From Candidatus Njordarchaeota archaeon (GTDB taxonomy: Archaea; Thermoproteota; JANJXX01; Panguiarchaeales; Panguiarchaeaceae): a DNA stretch of 8,358 bases. Every line of letters begins with the position of its first letter. Positions within the stretch are counted from its first letter, which is position 1. The notes below the pieces were generated by a model. That model worked only from the letters and a program-made list of their open reading frames with translations, was not told the DNA's origin and did not search any database. This document shows, piece after piece, positions 1-6,866 of the stretch. The stretch lies in the NCBI GenBank assembly GCA_029855985.1, contig JAGSHR010000269.1, forward strand, positions 1 to 8,358, in the 5' to 3' direction. The translations under genes were made by a program, and so were the position numbers.

Positions 1-1
1 C

Positions 2-91
2 GAAGAACTAGCAACAAACATGGTAAAAGAAATAGAAACCATAAACCCAAACATACCAAAAAAAGCCCAAGAAATACTAAAAGAACACTAA
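2..91 (+). CDS. C-terminal end of an unidentified protein (partial)
   Basis: The frame is open from the first complete codon at base 2 and stops at TAA 89-91. It gives the last 29 residues of a protein whose start lies outside the window. The peptide is charged and probably helical (MVKEIETINPNIPKKAQEIL lies in its middle), with regular coding composition (A-rich, many GAA and ATA codons). The other two plus frames give either an immediate stop or a very basic low-complexity peptide, so this frame is the credible one. Too little is present to name a family. It converges with the minus-strand gene that ends at 291. Confidence 0.6.
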   Translation, partial: EELATNMVKEIETINPNIPKKAQEILKEH

Positions 92-290
92 AATAACAAC
101 ACATTCCCACCCCAACCAACACTTATAAGCCCAAAACATACTAACATAAGTTCATCCTACGGTTAAAAAGCTTAGGTTTTCTCGATGAATTTTTGTAAGC
201 ATTTTGGAGGTGGTGATATAATTCTGGGTTGGAACGGTCGACTGGTGGTTGGTGTTTATTCTCGTTCAATTTTTATATCTAATCTTTACT

Positions 291-842
291 TTAATTGGTG
301 TTTTCTACTAGATCTATTGATATGATGGTTAAGATTGTTACTAATGCGTAAAGATTCATATTGTTTATAGTTGGTTGTAGGTTTACTGTGTATTGGTTCC
401 AGTTTTTCGTCCAGCTTTTCTTTGCACGTGAGATTATTTCTTCTTTATTGTTTTTGATTTCGTAAGTGTGTCCTTGATGGAGTTTCACGACATTTAATGT
501 TTCTCTTGGTTCAACCAATTCTATTCTGTAGTCCTTGTTTCTCATGAAAGCCTTTTTCCATTTGAGTACAGCGATTGTACTTTCGTTTTCGTCTGTGAAT
601 TTTAGTTCTCTTGTTATCTTGAGTGATTGTCCGACTATTTTTGCAACTAAGTTCTCATTTTCGTCGAGAATTTCAACTTCGATTTTTCCTACCTTCTTAG
701 TTACCGCTTCTCCTAACACCTTTCCTTCTGAGATTATGGCGTACTTTCTTGTGAATTTTGGGAATTTCTTGTCTATAATGTAGCTTGTTTTACTAAAGAT
801 GCGGGAGGATAACATTTCGAGGAACCTTGGCTTTCTGGTCAC
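291..842 (-). CDS. LURP-one-related / phospholipid-scramblase-like (tubby fold) protein
   Basis: Encodes 183 residues from GTG at 842-840. An in-frame ATG at 815-813 would give 174. Seen: after a basic N-terminus, residues 34-155 are alternating short beta strands with repeated turns (ILDENENLVAKIVGQSLKIT, FTDENESTIAVLKWKKAF, YEIKNNKEEIISRAKK, QYTVNLQP). They are followed by a hydrophobic helix (NLYALVTILTIISIDLV, about residues 162-178). This pattern of twelve or so strands around one C-terminal hydrophobic helix is the signature of the LURP-one-related/scramblase superfamily. Members are small intracellular or membrane-associated proteins of largely unknown role in archaea, so no biochemical activity is assigned. 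The GTG start is preferred because a TATA box with a purine-rich BRE (870-882, minus strand) predicts transcription starting near 848, giving an almost leaderless mRNA. No Shine-Dalgarno sequence precedes either start. The assignment rests on pattern recognition only. Confidence 0.6.
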   Translation of the reverse strand: MTRKPRFLEMLSSRIFSKTSYIIDKKFPKFTRKYAIISEGKVLGEAVTKKVGKIEVEILDENENLVAKIVGQSLKITRELKFTDENESTIAVLKWKKAFMRNKDYRIELVEPRETLNVVKLHQGHTYEIKNNKEEIISRAKKSWTKNWNQYTVNLQPTINNMNLYALVTILTIISIDLVENTN

Positions 843-869
843 TAGTAATAAATTAATAGGGTCTTGGTT

Positions 870-882
870 GGTTTAAATCTTT
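870..882 (-). promoter_or_regulatory. BRE/TATA promoter for the LURP-like gene
   Basis: On the minus strand the sequence AAAGATTTAAACC gives a purine-rich BRE followed by a TTTAAA box (872-877). Its centre is about 26 bp upstream of base 848, a few bases before the GTG at 842, so the message would be nearly leaderless. TTTAAA is palindromic, and on the plus strand it also lies 26 bp before the ATG at 900. The plus-strand upstream flank (GGTTGG) is a poor BRE. Confidence 0.45.
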
Positions 883-937
883 GACTTTTTGTATTCGATA
901 TGTTGGGAGCTAATTTTTTAGTTGAATTGGGGGCAAT

Positions 938-978
938 AAATTATTTTAATTGGGATTGTTTGCTTCCTAACAGAGGAG
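938..978 (+). promoter_or_regulatory. Candidate promoter and ribosome-binding site deciding the lhr start
   Basis: A TATA-like tract (AAATTATTTTAAT, 938-950) predicts transcription from about 970. The resulting short leader contains GAGGAG (973-978), eight bases before ATG 987. Together these support 987 as the start of the helicase gene rather than the upstream in-frame ATG at 900, which has no Shine-Dalgarno sequence. Confidence 0.4.
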
Positions 979-986
979 AAGAAGCT

Positions 987-3900
987 ATGACGATTACATA
1001 CGCAGAGAAGAGCTGGAGTGACAGAGAAATCTTTAAATTGTTGAACCCGGTTATTCGAAAATGGTTCAAAACAAAGTTCGGTTCGTTTACGCCACCTCAA
1101 AAGTATGCTGTTCCGCTCATTCACAAGGGGGAGAACGTTTTAATATTTAGTCCGACGGGGAGCGGTAAAACTCTCTCAGCTTTTCTTTCAATAATAAACG
1201 AGTTATACGAGTTGGATCTAAAGGGTGAACTCGAGGATAAGGTTTATTGTGTTTACGTTTCTCCACTTCGCGCTCTTTCAAATGATATTAGGAGAAACTT
1301 GGAGGAACCACTACGGGAAATAAGCAAGTTAGCTGGGGAATTGGGCTACAAGAAACCGGAAATCAGAGTAGCGGTTAGAACTGGGGATACACCACAAAGT
1401 CAAAGGTCTAAAATGTTGAGGAAACCTCCACACATTTTAATCACAACACCAGAGTCTCTAGCAATTGTATTGAACGCACCAAAGTTCAGTCAGCACTTGA
1501 AGGGAGTGCGATGGGTCATTATCGACGAGGTTCACGAGTTAAGCGACAACAAGAGGGGAGTACACTTAAGTTTGAGCTTAGAGAGACTCCAAGATTTGGT
1601 TGGTGAGAGGGAGTTCGTGAGGATTGGATTGAGTGCAACTCAGGCGCCAGTAGAAGAAATAGCGAAATGGCTGGTTGGCTACAGGGATGATGGAGCGAAT
1701 CGTCCATGCAAAATAGTTAACGTTTACTTCACTAAAAAGCTTGATATAAAGGTTTTAGCACCCGTAAAGAACTTATTGGGTGCCTCTTTCGAGGAAGCCA
1801 CGGAGCAAATGTACCACTTGATAAAGAAGCTTATTGATTCACACAGAACAACGCTGATTTTCACGAACACTAGAAGTGGAGCGGAAAGAGTATCCTTCAA
1901 ACTAATGGAACTCTACGGTAAAGAACAAATCGATAACCTTGGAACCCATCACAGTAGCTTAGGTCGACAAACACGTTTAGAGGTTGAGGAAAAACTAAAG
2001 AGGGGAGAAATGAAAGCCGTGGTCAGCAGTTCAAGTTTGGAGCTTGGTATTGACATTGGATACATTGACCTAGTGATTCAAATCGGTTCTCCTAAAAGTG
2101 TTGCGAAGGGATTGCAGAGGATTGGTAGATCTGGACACGCACTTAACAAGCCCTCGAAGGGTAGAATAATAGTCTTCGATCGGGATGATCTAGTAGAGTG
2201 CGCTGTCCTAGTGAAAGCTGCCTACGATGGAAAAATTGATAGAGTTCAGATACCAAAAAACGCTTTGGATGTCCTAGCTCAACACATCGTTGGAATGAGT
2301 TTAACGAGAAAGTGGACCGTGGAAGAAGCCTATAGGCTTGTTAAGAGATCATACAATTACCATGATCTCCCATTTGAGAAATTCATGGCTGTAATAAGGT
2401 ATCTTGCGGGTCACTACGCGGAGCTAGAGGAAAGACAGGTTTACCGAAAAATCTGGTTCGATGAGGAAGAAGGCGTTTTTGGTAGAAAGCGAAGTAGTAG
2501 AATGATTTATTACTTGAACCTTGGGACCATTCCAGATGAAGCTGACTTCACTGTTGTTTCTGAATACAATAATAGGGTTCTGGGTCACCTTTCAGAACCA
2601 TTCGTTGAGAAACTAACGCCGGGAGACGTTTTCGTTTTGGGAGGAAAGACTTACATATTTAAGCGAGTGCGGGGGACGAGGGTAATAGTGGAGCCAGCTC
2701 ACGGTAGAAGACCTACCGTACCTTCATGGGTAGGGGAAATGCTTCCGAGAAGCTTCGATTTATCCATTGAGATCGGGAAATTTAGAGAGAAAATGGAGGA
2801 CATGTTAAGGGAAGGTGTCCCTGATGAAGAGATAATTGACATGCTCGTAAAAGATTACAGGGTTGATAAAAACTCTGCGATTAGTATTTTAGAGTACATG
2901 AAGGAACAGTTAGCCGTAGCTGGGTTGATCCCGAGCCACAAGCGCTTGGTAATAGAAGAATACATTGATCAGAGGGGTAGACAAAACATTATATTTCACT
3001 TCCTCTTTGGACGCAGAACTAACGATGCGCTCAGTAAAGCATATGCATACGTTATATCCAAGAAGATCAAGGGAAACGTTGCCACATCCCTGACTGATAA
3101 CGGTTTCATGTTGACATTACCAGAGGGAAAAAGAATAGATTTGGAGGATGTTCCCAAACTACTAAGATCAAACGAGTTGAAGGACGTTCTTAAGAAGGCA
3201 ATTTTCAACACAGAGCTTTTCAAGAACAGGTTTAGGCATGTTGCTGCGAGGAGTTTTATGATACTAAGAAAATATAAGAGTTATGATATATCGGTGAGCA
3301 GGCAGCAGTTGAAATCACAGCAAGTATTGACGATATTGAAGAAGAAGTTTCCAGATTTTCCAGTTCTCCAGGAAACCTATAGGGAAATATTGGAGGACTA
3401 CATGGATGTGCAACATGCACAACAAGTATTGGAGTGGATAGAAAATGGAGAGTCTGAAGTAATATTTTTGAGGAGCGGCAGTGCACCATCACCATTCAGT
3501 CACTCGATAATACTCGTCGGCGCTGAAGATGTCGTCATATTGGAGGATAGGGATGCATTGTTAAGGGAACTTCATAGGAGGATACTAGAAAAGGTTTTGG
3601 CTAGGAAAATAGAGAGAAAACCAAAGTTCGAAGCAACACTAATAGAAAACTTGTTCAAAATCAGACAACACTTAACTCCTGACACGAAAGGAAAGAGTAA
3701 GAAGGATATTTTAATGATAATAGAGGACGTTGGTCCACTGTATTTGTTCAGAGAGAAGAAACCCTCAATATTTGAACGCGTTGTTATTGACAAGGAAAAA
3801 GCGGTAAAATATGCGAAGCAATTATTGGAATCCAAGAGAATCATCAGTTTACGGTTACCCAACGGAGAATCCAGATGGATCTTAACTAGGGATTTCCCAG

Positions 3901-5429
3901 TTTACCATAAAGCGTTAAAAGGGGACTACAAGCTTGATAAGCTGGCTAGGCGAATACTTAAGATTCTAGAGGAAAAGGGAGAGGTTAGCACTGATGAACT
4001 AATGAAAAATCTCCAAACAAGTTACTCAGATCTAAGATTCAGCTTAAAGGTTCTAGAGCAAAATAGGCTAATCTGTAAGAAGGGTTTCAAGAAAAAAGGA
4101 AAAGACGAAGTAGTCATATGGACAACCACTGATAACTATTTAGGAAAAACGATTTTGAAGAAAGCGGAAGAACTAGATGAAAAACAAGCAATAATGATCC
4201 TAGCGAAAAAATACATTGCCAGTAACGTTGTGGTTACCCCAGAGGAACTATCAAATATTACTGGTAGGGACATTGAAGCAATAAGAGAAATCCTAGAGGA
4301 AATGGAAAAGAGTGGAGAATTGATAAGTGGCTACTTCTACGCATTGAAAGAAGCACCACAATACATGTTGTACAGTGATTACCAGTTACTAGAATCTCAA
4401 AAAAGCGAGAATCTCGGGAAAGTATACCCTGAGAAGATCGTTTTAAGGTACTTGACGAGAAAACACGCGCTCACGGAGGAAGTGAGGTACCCTGGTCGAA
4501 AGGAAAGCATCATCAAGATACTTAACGAGATTGGTCCTGTTAAAAGTGTGCTTTCTTTCGTGGTCAGAATGAAAAAATTTGATATGAATTGGGTAAGGGA
4601 CTTAATGGAGGACGGTGAGATAGTGATTGCATTGGGATTTAGGGGTTCACCAATGTTTATGACGATTAAGCAAGCAAAATTGTTCTGTTCTCTGAGAAGA
4701 GTAAACTCTGAAATAAGCGACGAAGAACAAAGAGTCCTAGAATACATTAAGGAGAAAGGCGTATTTACGAAAAACGATGTGAGGAAAGACTTAAACCTTG
4801 AGTCAAAGAGAACAACAAAAATTATTCGAAGTCTTGAGGAAAAAGGTTACCTGGTGCGAGTAACAAATGATCCCCTCGGAAAAAGAAACTACAAGTACGT
4901 TTACATCGAAGTGGATGAAACAAACCATGAGGCATTGTTGAAGGAGTTTGTTAAAAGCGTAATTAGATGGTATTCTCCGATTCCCTTCTATGGGATTAAA
5001 TGGTTAACGCGACTGCCTAGACATGAATTACAGTTGATTTTGAGAAAATTAGAGAGAGATATAGTTAAAGTTGCCATAAGGACTCAGTATGTTGACGAGT
5101 ACTACATGGAGAAAAGCGAGTATAAGAAACTTGAGAAGGAATACAAGGAATACTTATTGCACCCACACGATAACGGCTCACAAATCGTCTTACTAAGCCC
5201 TGATGATCCATACGCACTGAGGGGCATAACGGTAAACGCCAAGAAAAGCTACAATGTGAAGAATGCCCACCCAATTGTCCTCAATGGAGAATTAATCGGA
5301 GCAGTAGCCATAAACGGGCAAGGAAAAAACAAGAAAATTGAAGAAATAGAGCTTAACAAACAATATGTAGCGTTAAAGAGTAGAATCGAGGGTAAAATTA
5401 AGGAACTATTAAAAACACTTAACACATGA
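987..5429 (+). CDS. lhr: Lhr-type SF2 helicase with bacterial-like C-terminal extension
   Basis: Large ATP-dependent 3'-5' DNA/RNA-DNA helicase of the Lhr family, implicated in DNA repair. From ATG 987 it has 1480 residues; an upstream in-frame ATG at 900 would add 29 residues that look non-coding. Motifs (numbering from 987): Walker A SPTGSGKT 55-62, Ia SPLRALSND about 92, Ib TPES about 154, Walker B DEVH about 180, SAT about 216, IV FTNTRSGAE about 292, V SSSLELGIDIG about 348, VI QRIGRSGH about 377. Lhr-core hallmarks follow: WVGEMLPRS about 582, FGRRTNDAL about 675 and DVQHAQQVLEWI about 808. The core ends near 880. The remaining 600 residues contain winged-helix-like segments (about 985-1010, 1246-1270, 1329-1358). 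They finish with DDPYALRG and HPIVLNGELIGAV, a pattern I associate with bacterial Lhr C-termini (YcaQ/AlkZ-like region, a uracil-DNA glycosylase in E. coli Lhr). Archaeal Lhr proteins are usually about 850-950 residues, so this one is unusually long. The reading frame is intact. Confidence 0.92.
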   Translation: MTITYAEKSWSDREIFKLLNPVIRKWFKTKFGSFTPPQKYAVPLIHKGENVLIFSPTGSGKTLSAFLSIINELYELDLKGELEDKVYCVYVSPLRALSNDIRRNLEEPLREISKLAGELGYKKPEIRVAVRTGDTPQSQRSKMLRKPPHILITTPESLAIVLNAPKFSQHLKGVRWVIIDEVHELSDNKRGVHLSLSLERLQDLVGEREFVRIGLSATQAPVEEIAKWLVGYRDDGANRPCKIVNVYFTKKLDIKVLAPVKNLLGASFEEATEQMYHLIKKLIDSHRTTLIFTNTRSGAERVSFKLMELYGKEQIDNLGTHHSSLGRQTRLEVEEKLKRGEMKAVVSSSSLELGIDIGYIDLVIQIGSPKSVAKGLQRIGRSGHALNKPSKGRIIVFDRDDLVECAVLVKAAYDGKIDRVQIPKNALDVLAQHIVGMSLTRKWTVEEAYRLVKRSYNYHDLPFEKFMAVIRYLAGHYAELEERQVYRKIWFDEEEGVFGRKRSSRMIYYLNLGTIPDEADFTVVSEYNNRVLGHLSEPFVEKLTPGDVFVLGGKTYIFKRVRGTRVIVEPAHGRRPTVPSWVGEMLPRSFDLSIEIGKFREKMEDMLREGVPDEEIIDMLVKDYRVDKNSAISILEYMKEQLAVAGLIPSHKRLVIEEYIDQRGRQNIIFHFLFGRRTNDALSKAYAYVISKKIKGNVATSLTDNGFMLTLPEGKRIDLEDVPKLLRSNELKDVLKKAIFNTELFKNRFRHVAARSFMILRKYKSYDISVSRQQLKSQQVLTILKKKFPDFPVLQETYREILEDYMDVQHAQQVLEWIENGESEVIFLRSGSAPSPFSHSIILVGAEDVVILEDRDALLRELHRRILEKVLARKIERKPKFEATLIENLFKIRQHLTPDTKGKSKKDILMIIEDVGPLYLFREKKPSIFERVVIDKEKAVKYAKQLLESKRIISLRLPNGESRWILTRDFPVYHKALKGDYKLDKLARRILKILEEKGEVSTDELMKNLQTSYSDLRFSLKVLEQNRLICKKGFKKKGKDEVVIWTTTDNYLGKTILKKAEELDEKQAIMILAKKYIASNVVVTPEELSNITGRDIEAIREILEEMEKSGELISGYFYALKEAPQYMLYSDYQLLESQKSENLGKVYPEKIVLRYLTRKHALTEEVRYPGRKESIIKILNEIGPVKSVLSFVVRMKKFDMNWVRDLMEDGEIVIALGFRGSPMFMTIKQAKLFCSLRRVNSEISDEEQRVLEYIKEKGVFTKNDVRKDLNLESKRTTKIIRSLEEKGYLVRVTNDPLGKRNYKYVYIEVDETNHEALLKEFVKSVIRWYSPIPFYGIKWLTRLPRHELQLILRKLERDIVKVAIRTQYVDEYYMEKSEYKKLEKEYKEYLLHPHDNGSQIVLLSPDDPYALRGITVNAKKSYNVKNAHPIVLNGELIGAVAINGQGKNKKIEEIELNKQYVALKSRIEGKIKELLKTLNT

Positions 5430-5470
5430 TTTAGCGCCACTTTCAGAAAATATTCAATTATTACGCATTA

Positions 5471-5478
5471 TTTATATA
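5471..5478 (+). promoter_or_regulatory. TATA box of the surface-protein gene
   Basis: TTTATATA matches the archaeal TATA consensus exactly. It predicts transcription from about 5500, downstream of the in-frame TTG at 5490. That TTG therefore cannot be the start, and GTG 5529 or TTG 5538 is more likely. Confidence 0.6.
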
Positions 5479-5493
5479 CGAGTGAATCATTGG

Positions 5494-5500
5494 TTTTTTT
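5494..5500 (+). terminator. T-tract after lhr
   Basis: Seven consecutive T residues lie 65 bp beyond the lhr stop codon, with no stable hairpin before them. This fits archaeal factor-assisted oligo-T termination. The tract abuts the predicted transcription start of the next gene. Confidence 0.35.
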
Positions 5501-5533
5501 ATCACAATTTAAAAGTCAAGTAAAAATTGTGAT
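5501..5533 (+). promoter_or_regulatory. Perfect 10-bp inverted repeat over the transcription and translation start
   Basis: ATCACAATTT (5501-5510) and AAATTGTGAT (5524-5533) are exact reverse complements separated by 13 bases. The left arm begins at the transcription start predicted from the TATA box at 5471. The right arm contains the candidate GTG start at 5529. It could be a dimeric repressor operator (arm centres 23 bp apart, about two helical turns) or an mRNA hairpin hiding the start codon. The sequence alone does not decide between them. Confidence 0.5.
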
Positions 5534-6614
5534 AAATTTGCGAAGCAGACTGATCATACTACTCCTCGTAATAGGCGTGCTCGCAACAACTGCCCTAACC
5601 TTAAACACAACGGCAACAAACATGCAACAACACAATGTAAAACCATTAACGGAGCTGACTGAAACGGGCATTCTTGTGGAAATCGACAATTATGGATTTG
5701 TTGATCTAACAGTTGGAGTTGTAGGGGATAATATAGAGGAGATACCAATCATCAATCTGCACTCGAGTGACACCTATTACAATAAGATCTGTGCAATATC
5801 AATAGACTTGGTAAGAGGACCCGATGAATACACTCAACTTATAATAAAAACATTCGGGGACACAACAAGTGATACAGGTGTTAACACATACGTAAATAGC
5901 ATCAAAGACGCCATACTGAATACCTTTGATCTAAACATGAATGAGGAAGACCACATGACCGTGTACGATGGGACAGTTACGAATTATTTTTGGGAGTACT
6001 CTTTGGTTGACTCCGAGAACAAAATCTACACTGGGATACAAAACTTTGCGAACAACGTGATCTCAAGTCCAATAAATAGTTTAACAAATCTATATGGGCA
6101 TCTTAACTTCACGCGCTTCGACTTTTACATGGAGAGAGATGACTGCGAGAGCACATTTTCGTTGATATACATGCTAAGAGCTACTGTTCGCACATTTGAG
6201 GGAGAGGGAACTCACACATTCTCCTTGGCACAAATTTTGGGTGTTTCATCCTTACCAACTGGAACGGATTACTCCGTTTATATCCTCTTACCTTCTGGAG
6301 CGACAATCGATGAGACAACGATAAATGCGGGAGATGCAACATACTACGTGACTGAAAGCCAATTAGTAGTAATGGTGTCCTCCTCAACTAGCATCTCAGA
6401 CATCTCGTTCAACTTCACATACACATTTGAGACACCAACTTCAAGTGGAGGTAGCGGTTCAAGTGGTGGAGAAACAGAAGATAATAGTACATCCAGTGGA
6501 ACAACTGGAGGAGAACCTTTTTCCTCGAGCTCAATGGTATACATTGGTGGGACAATAGCCGTCATTGCAATAGTAGGTATTATCGCGAGAATATTCTTAA
6601 GGGGTAGACACTGA
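5529..6614 (+). CDS. Secreted, C-terminally membrane-anchored surface protein, function unknown
   Basis: From GTG 5529 the product has 361 residues. TTG 5538 is an alternative, and the frame stays open to a TTG at 5490 that lies upstream of the predicted mRNA start. Seen: an N-terminal signal peptide (basic INLRSR, hydrophobic LIILLLVIGVLATTALTL, then a small polar stretch). A beta-rich ectodomain of about 270 residues follows. Next is a Gly/Ser/Thr linker (about 302-335, with SSGGSGSSGG), a membrane helix (MVYIGGTIAVIAIVGIIARI) and a short basic cytoplasmic tail (FLRGRH). N-glycosylation sequons include LNTT, LNFT, FNFT and DNST. Only two cysteines are visible in the ectodomain (YNKICAI and RDDCEST). 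This is the layout of an archaeal type I cell-surface protein. I do not recognise the ectodomain family and see no catalytic motif. The gene appears to be a single transcription unit, with its own TATA box and a T-rich end. Confidence 0.8.
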   Translation: MINLRSRLIILLLVIGVLATTALTLNTTATNMQQHNVKPLTELTETGILVEIDNYGFVDLTVGVVGDNIEEIPIINLHSSDTYYNKICAISIDLVRGPDEYTQLIIKTFGDTTSDTGVNTYVNSIKDAILNTFDLNMNEEDHMTVYDGTVTNYFWEYSLVDSENKIYTGIQNFANNVISSPINSLTNLYGHLNFTRFDFYMERDDCESTFSLIYMLRATVRTFEGEGTHTFSLAQILGVSSLPTGTDYSVYILLPSGATIDETTINAGDATYYVTESQLVVMVSSSTSISDISFNFTYTFETPTSSGGSGSSGGETEDNSTSSGTTGGEPFSSSSMVYIGGTIAVIAIVGIIARIFLRGRH

Positions 6615-6636
6615 GTTATAAAAATTTAAAATAATC

Positions 6637-6669
6637 GTTTTTCCTCTTTTATTCACCCTCTTATTTTTT
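6637..6669 (+). terminator. T-rich terminator after the surface-protein gene
   Basis: Beginning 23 bp after the stop codon there is a pyrimidine-rich stretch with runs of five, four and six Ts (GTTTTTCCTCTTTT, then TTATTTTTTA). This is typical of archaeal intrinsic termination. No strong hairpin precedes it. Confidence 0.5.
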
Positions 6670-6675
6670 ACAAAA

Positions 6676-6721
6676 AAATTTCGTCGAGAAAGCCCACGAA
6701 ATTTCATTCGTGGGATGAATT
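6676..6721 (+). repeat. Orphan tnpB-type right-end hairpin (IS200/IS605-like relic)
   Basis: CCCACGAA (6693-6700) and TTCGTGGG (6707-6714) form a perfect 8-bp stem with a 6-nt loop, preceded by GAAAG and followed by ATGAATTG. The arrangement AAGCCC-stem-TTCA-stem-GGGATGAAT is familiar from right ends of IS200/IS605-family tnpB elements, where it forms the 3' end of the omega RNA. Read as protein, 6683-6718 gives VEKAHEISFVG and a stop, resembling the EAH-type C-terminus of some archaeal TnpB proteins. No tnpB lies upstream, so this is a solo end or relic. A second, mutually exclusive 9-bp pairing exists between AAATTTCGT (6676-6684) and ACGAAATTT (6696-6704). The identification is by resemblance only. 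Confidence 0.4.
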
Positions 6722-6724
6722 GCA

Positions 6725-6834
6725 CTGTACAGCCGAGCTGTATAGATACACGCTGTAAAAAACGTTTTTTAGGCGATTTTTGGCGTTTTTCCCCTAAAAA
6801 GTGGCTTTTATTTGCCAGTAGAGTCCACTGGCAA
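6725..6834. repeat. Cluster of inverted repeats in the gene-free stretch
   Basis: This part of the 414-bp gap between genes has no credible ORF but holds four palindromic units in 110 bp. (1) 6725-6745 is a 9-bp stem with one G-U pair, built on TACAGC/GCTGTA with loop CGA; GCTGTA recurs at 6752-6757. (2) AAAAAACGTTTTTT at 6757-6770. (3) TTTTTAGG (6766-6773) pairs with CCTAAAAA (6793-6800), enclosing the near-repeat GGCGATTTTT / GGCGTTTTT. (4) TTGCCAGT (6812-6819) and ACTGGCAA (6827-6834) form a perfect 8-bp stem with a 7-nt loop, ending two bases before a TATA box. They may belong to the old IS200/IS605-like relic, to the flank of the IS110 element, or to regulation of the downstream promoter. 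Confidence 0.5.
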
Positions 6835-6836
6835 GG

Positions 6837-6862
6837 TATATATAGTGGCCTTAGTTATATAA
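6837..6862 (+). promoter_or_regulatory. Two TATA boxes upstream of the IS110 leader RNA
   Basis: TATATATA (6837-6844) predicts a transcription start near 6867, and TTATATAA (6855-6862) one near 6885. Both would produce the structured RNA that precedes the transposase gene, and perhaps the transposase mRNA as well. Depending on the true left end of the element, the first box may lie in flanking DNA. Confidence 0.5.
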
Positions 6863-6866
6863 TCTT

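Noticed and set aside
185..322. Small plus-strand ORF of 45 codons plus stop, beginning at ATG 185
   Set aside because: It has no ribosome-binding site and overlaps the end of the minus-strand LURP-like gene, and the peptide has no recognisable character.
535..783. Plus-strand ORF opposite the LURP-like gene
   Set aside because: It is a low-complexity Ser/Phe-rich antisense shadow. The minus-strand frame has the coherent beta-strand pattern and a promoter.
5490..5528. TTG 5490 as start of the surface protein
   Set aside because: It lies only 15 bp from the TATA centre, upstream of the predicted transcript start. The signal peptide is also more typical when started at GTG 5529.
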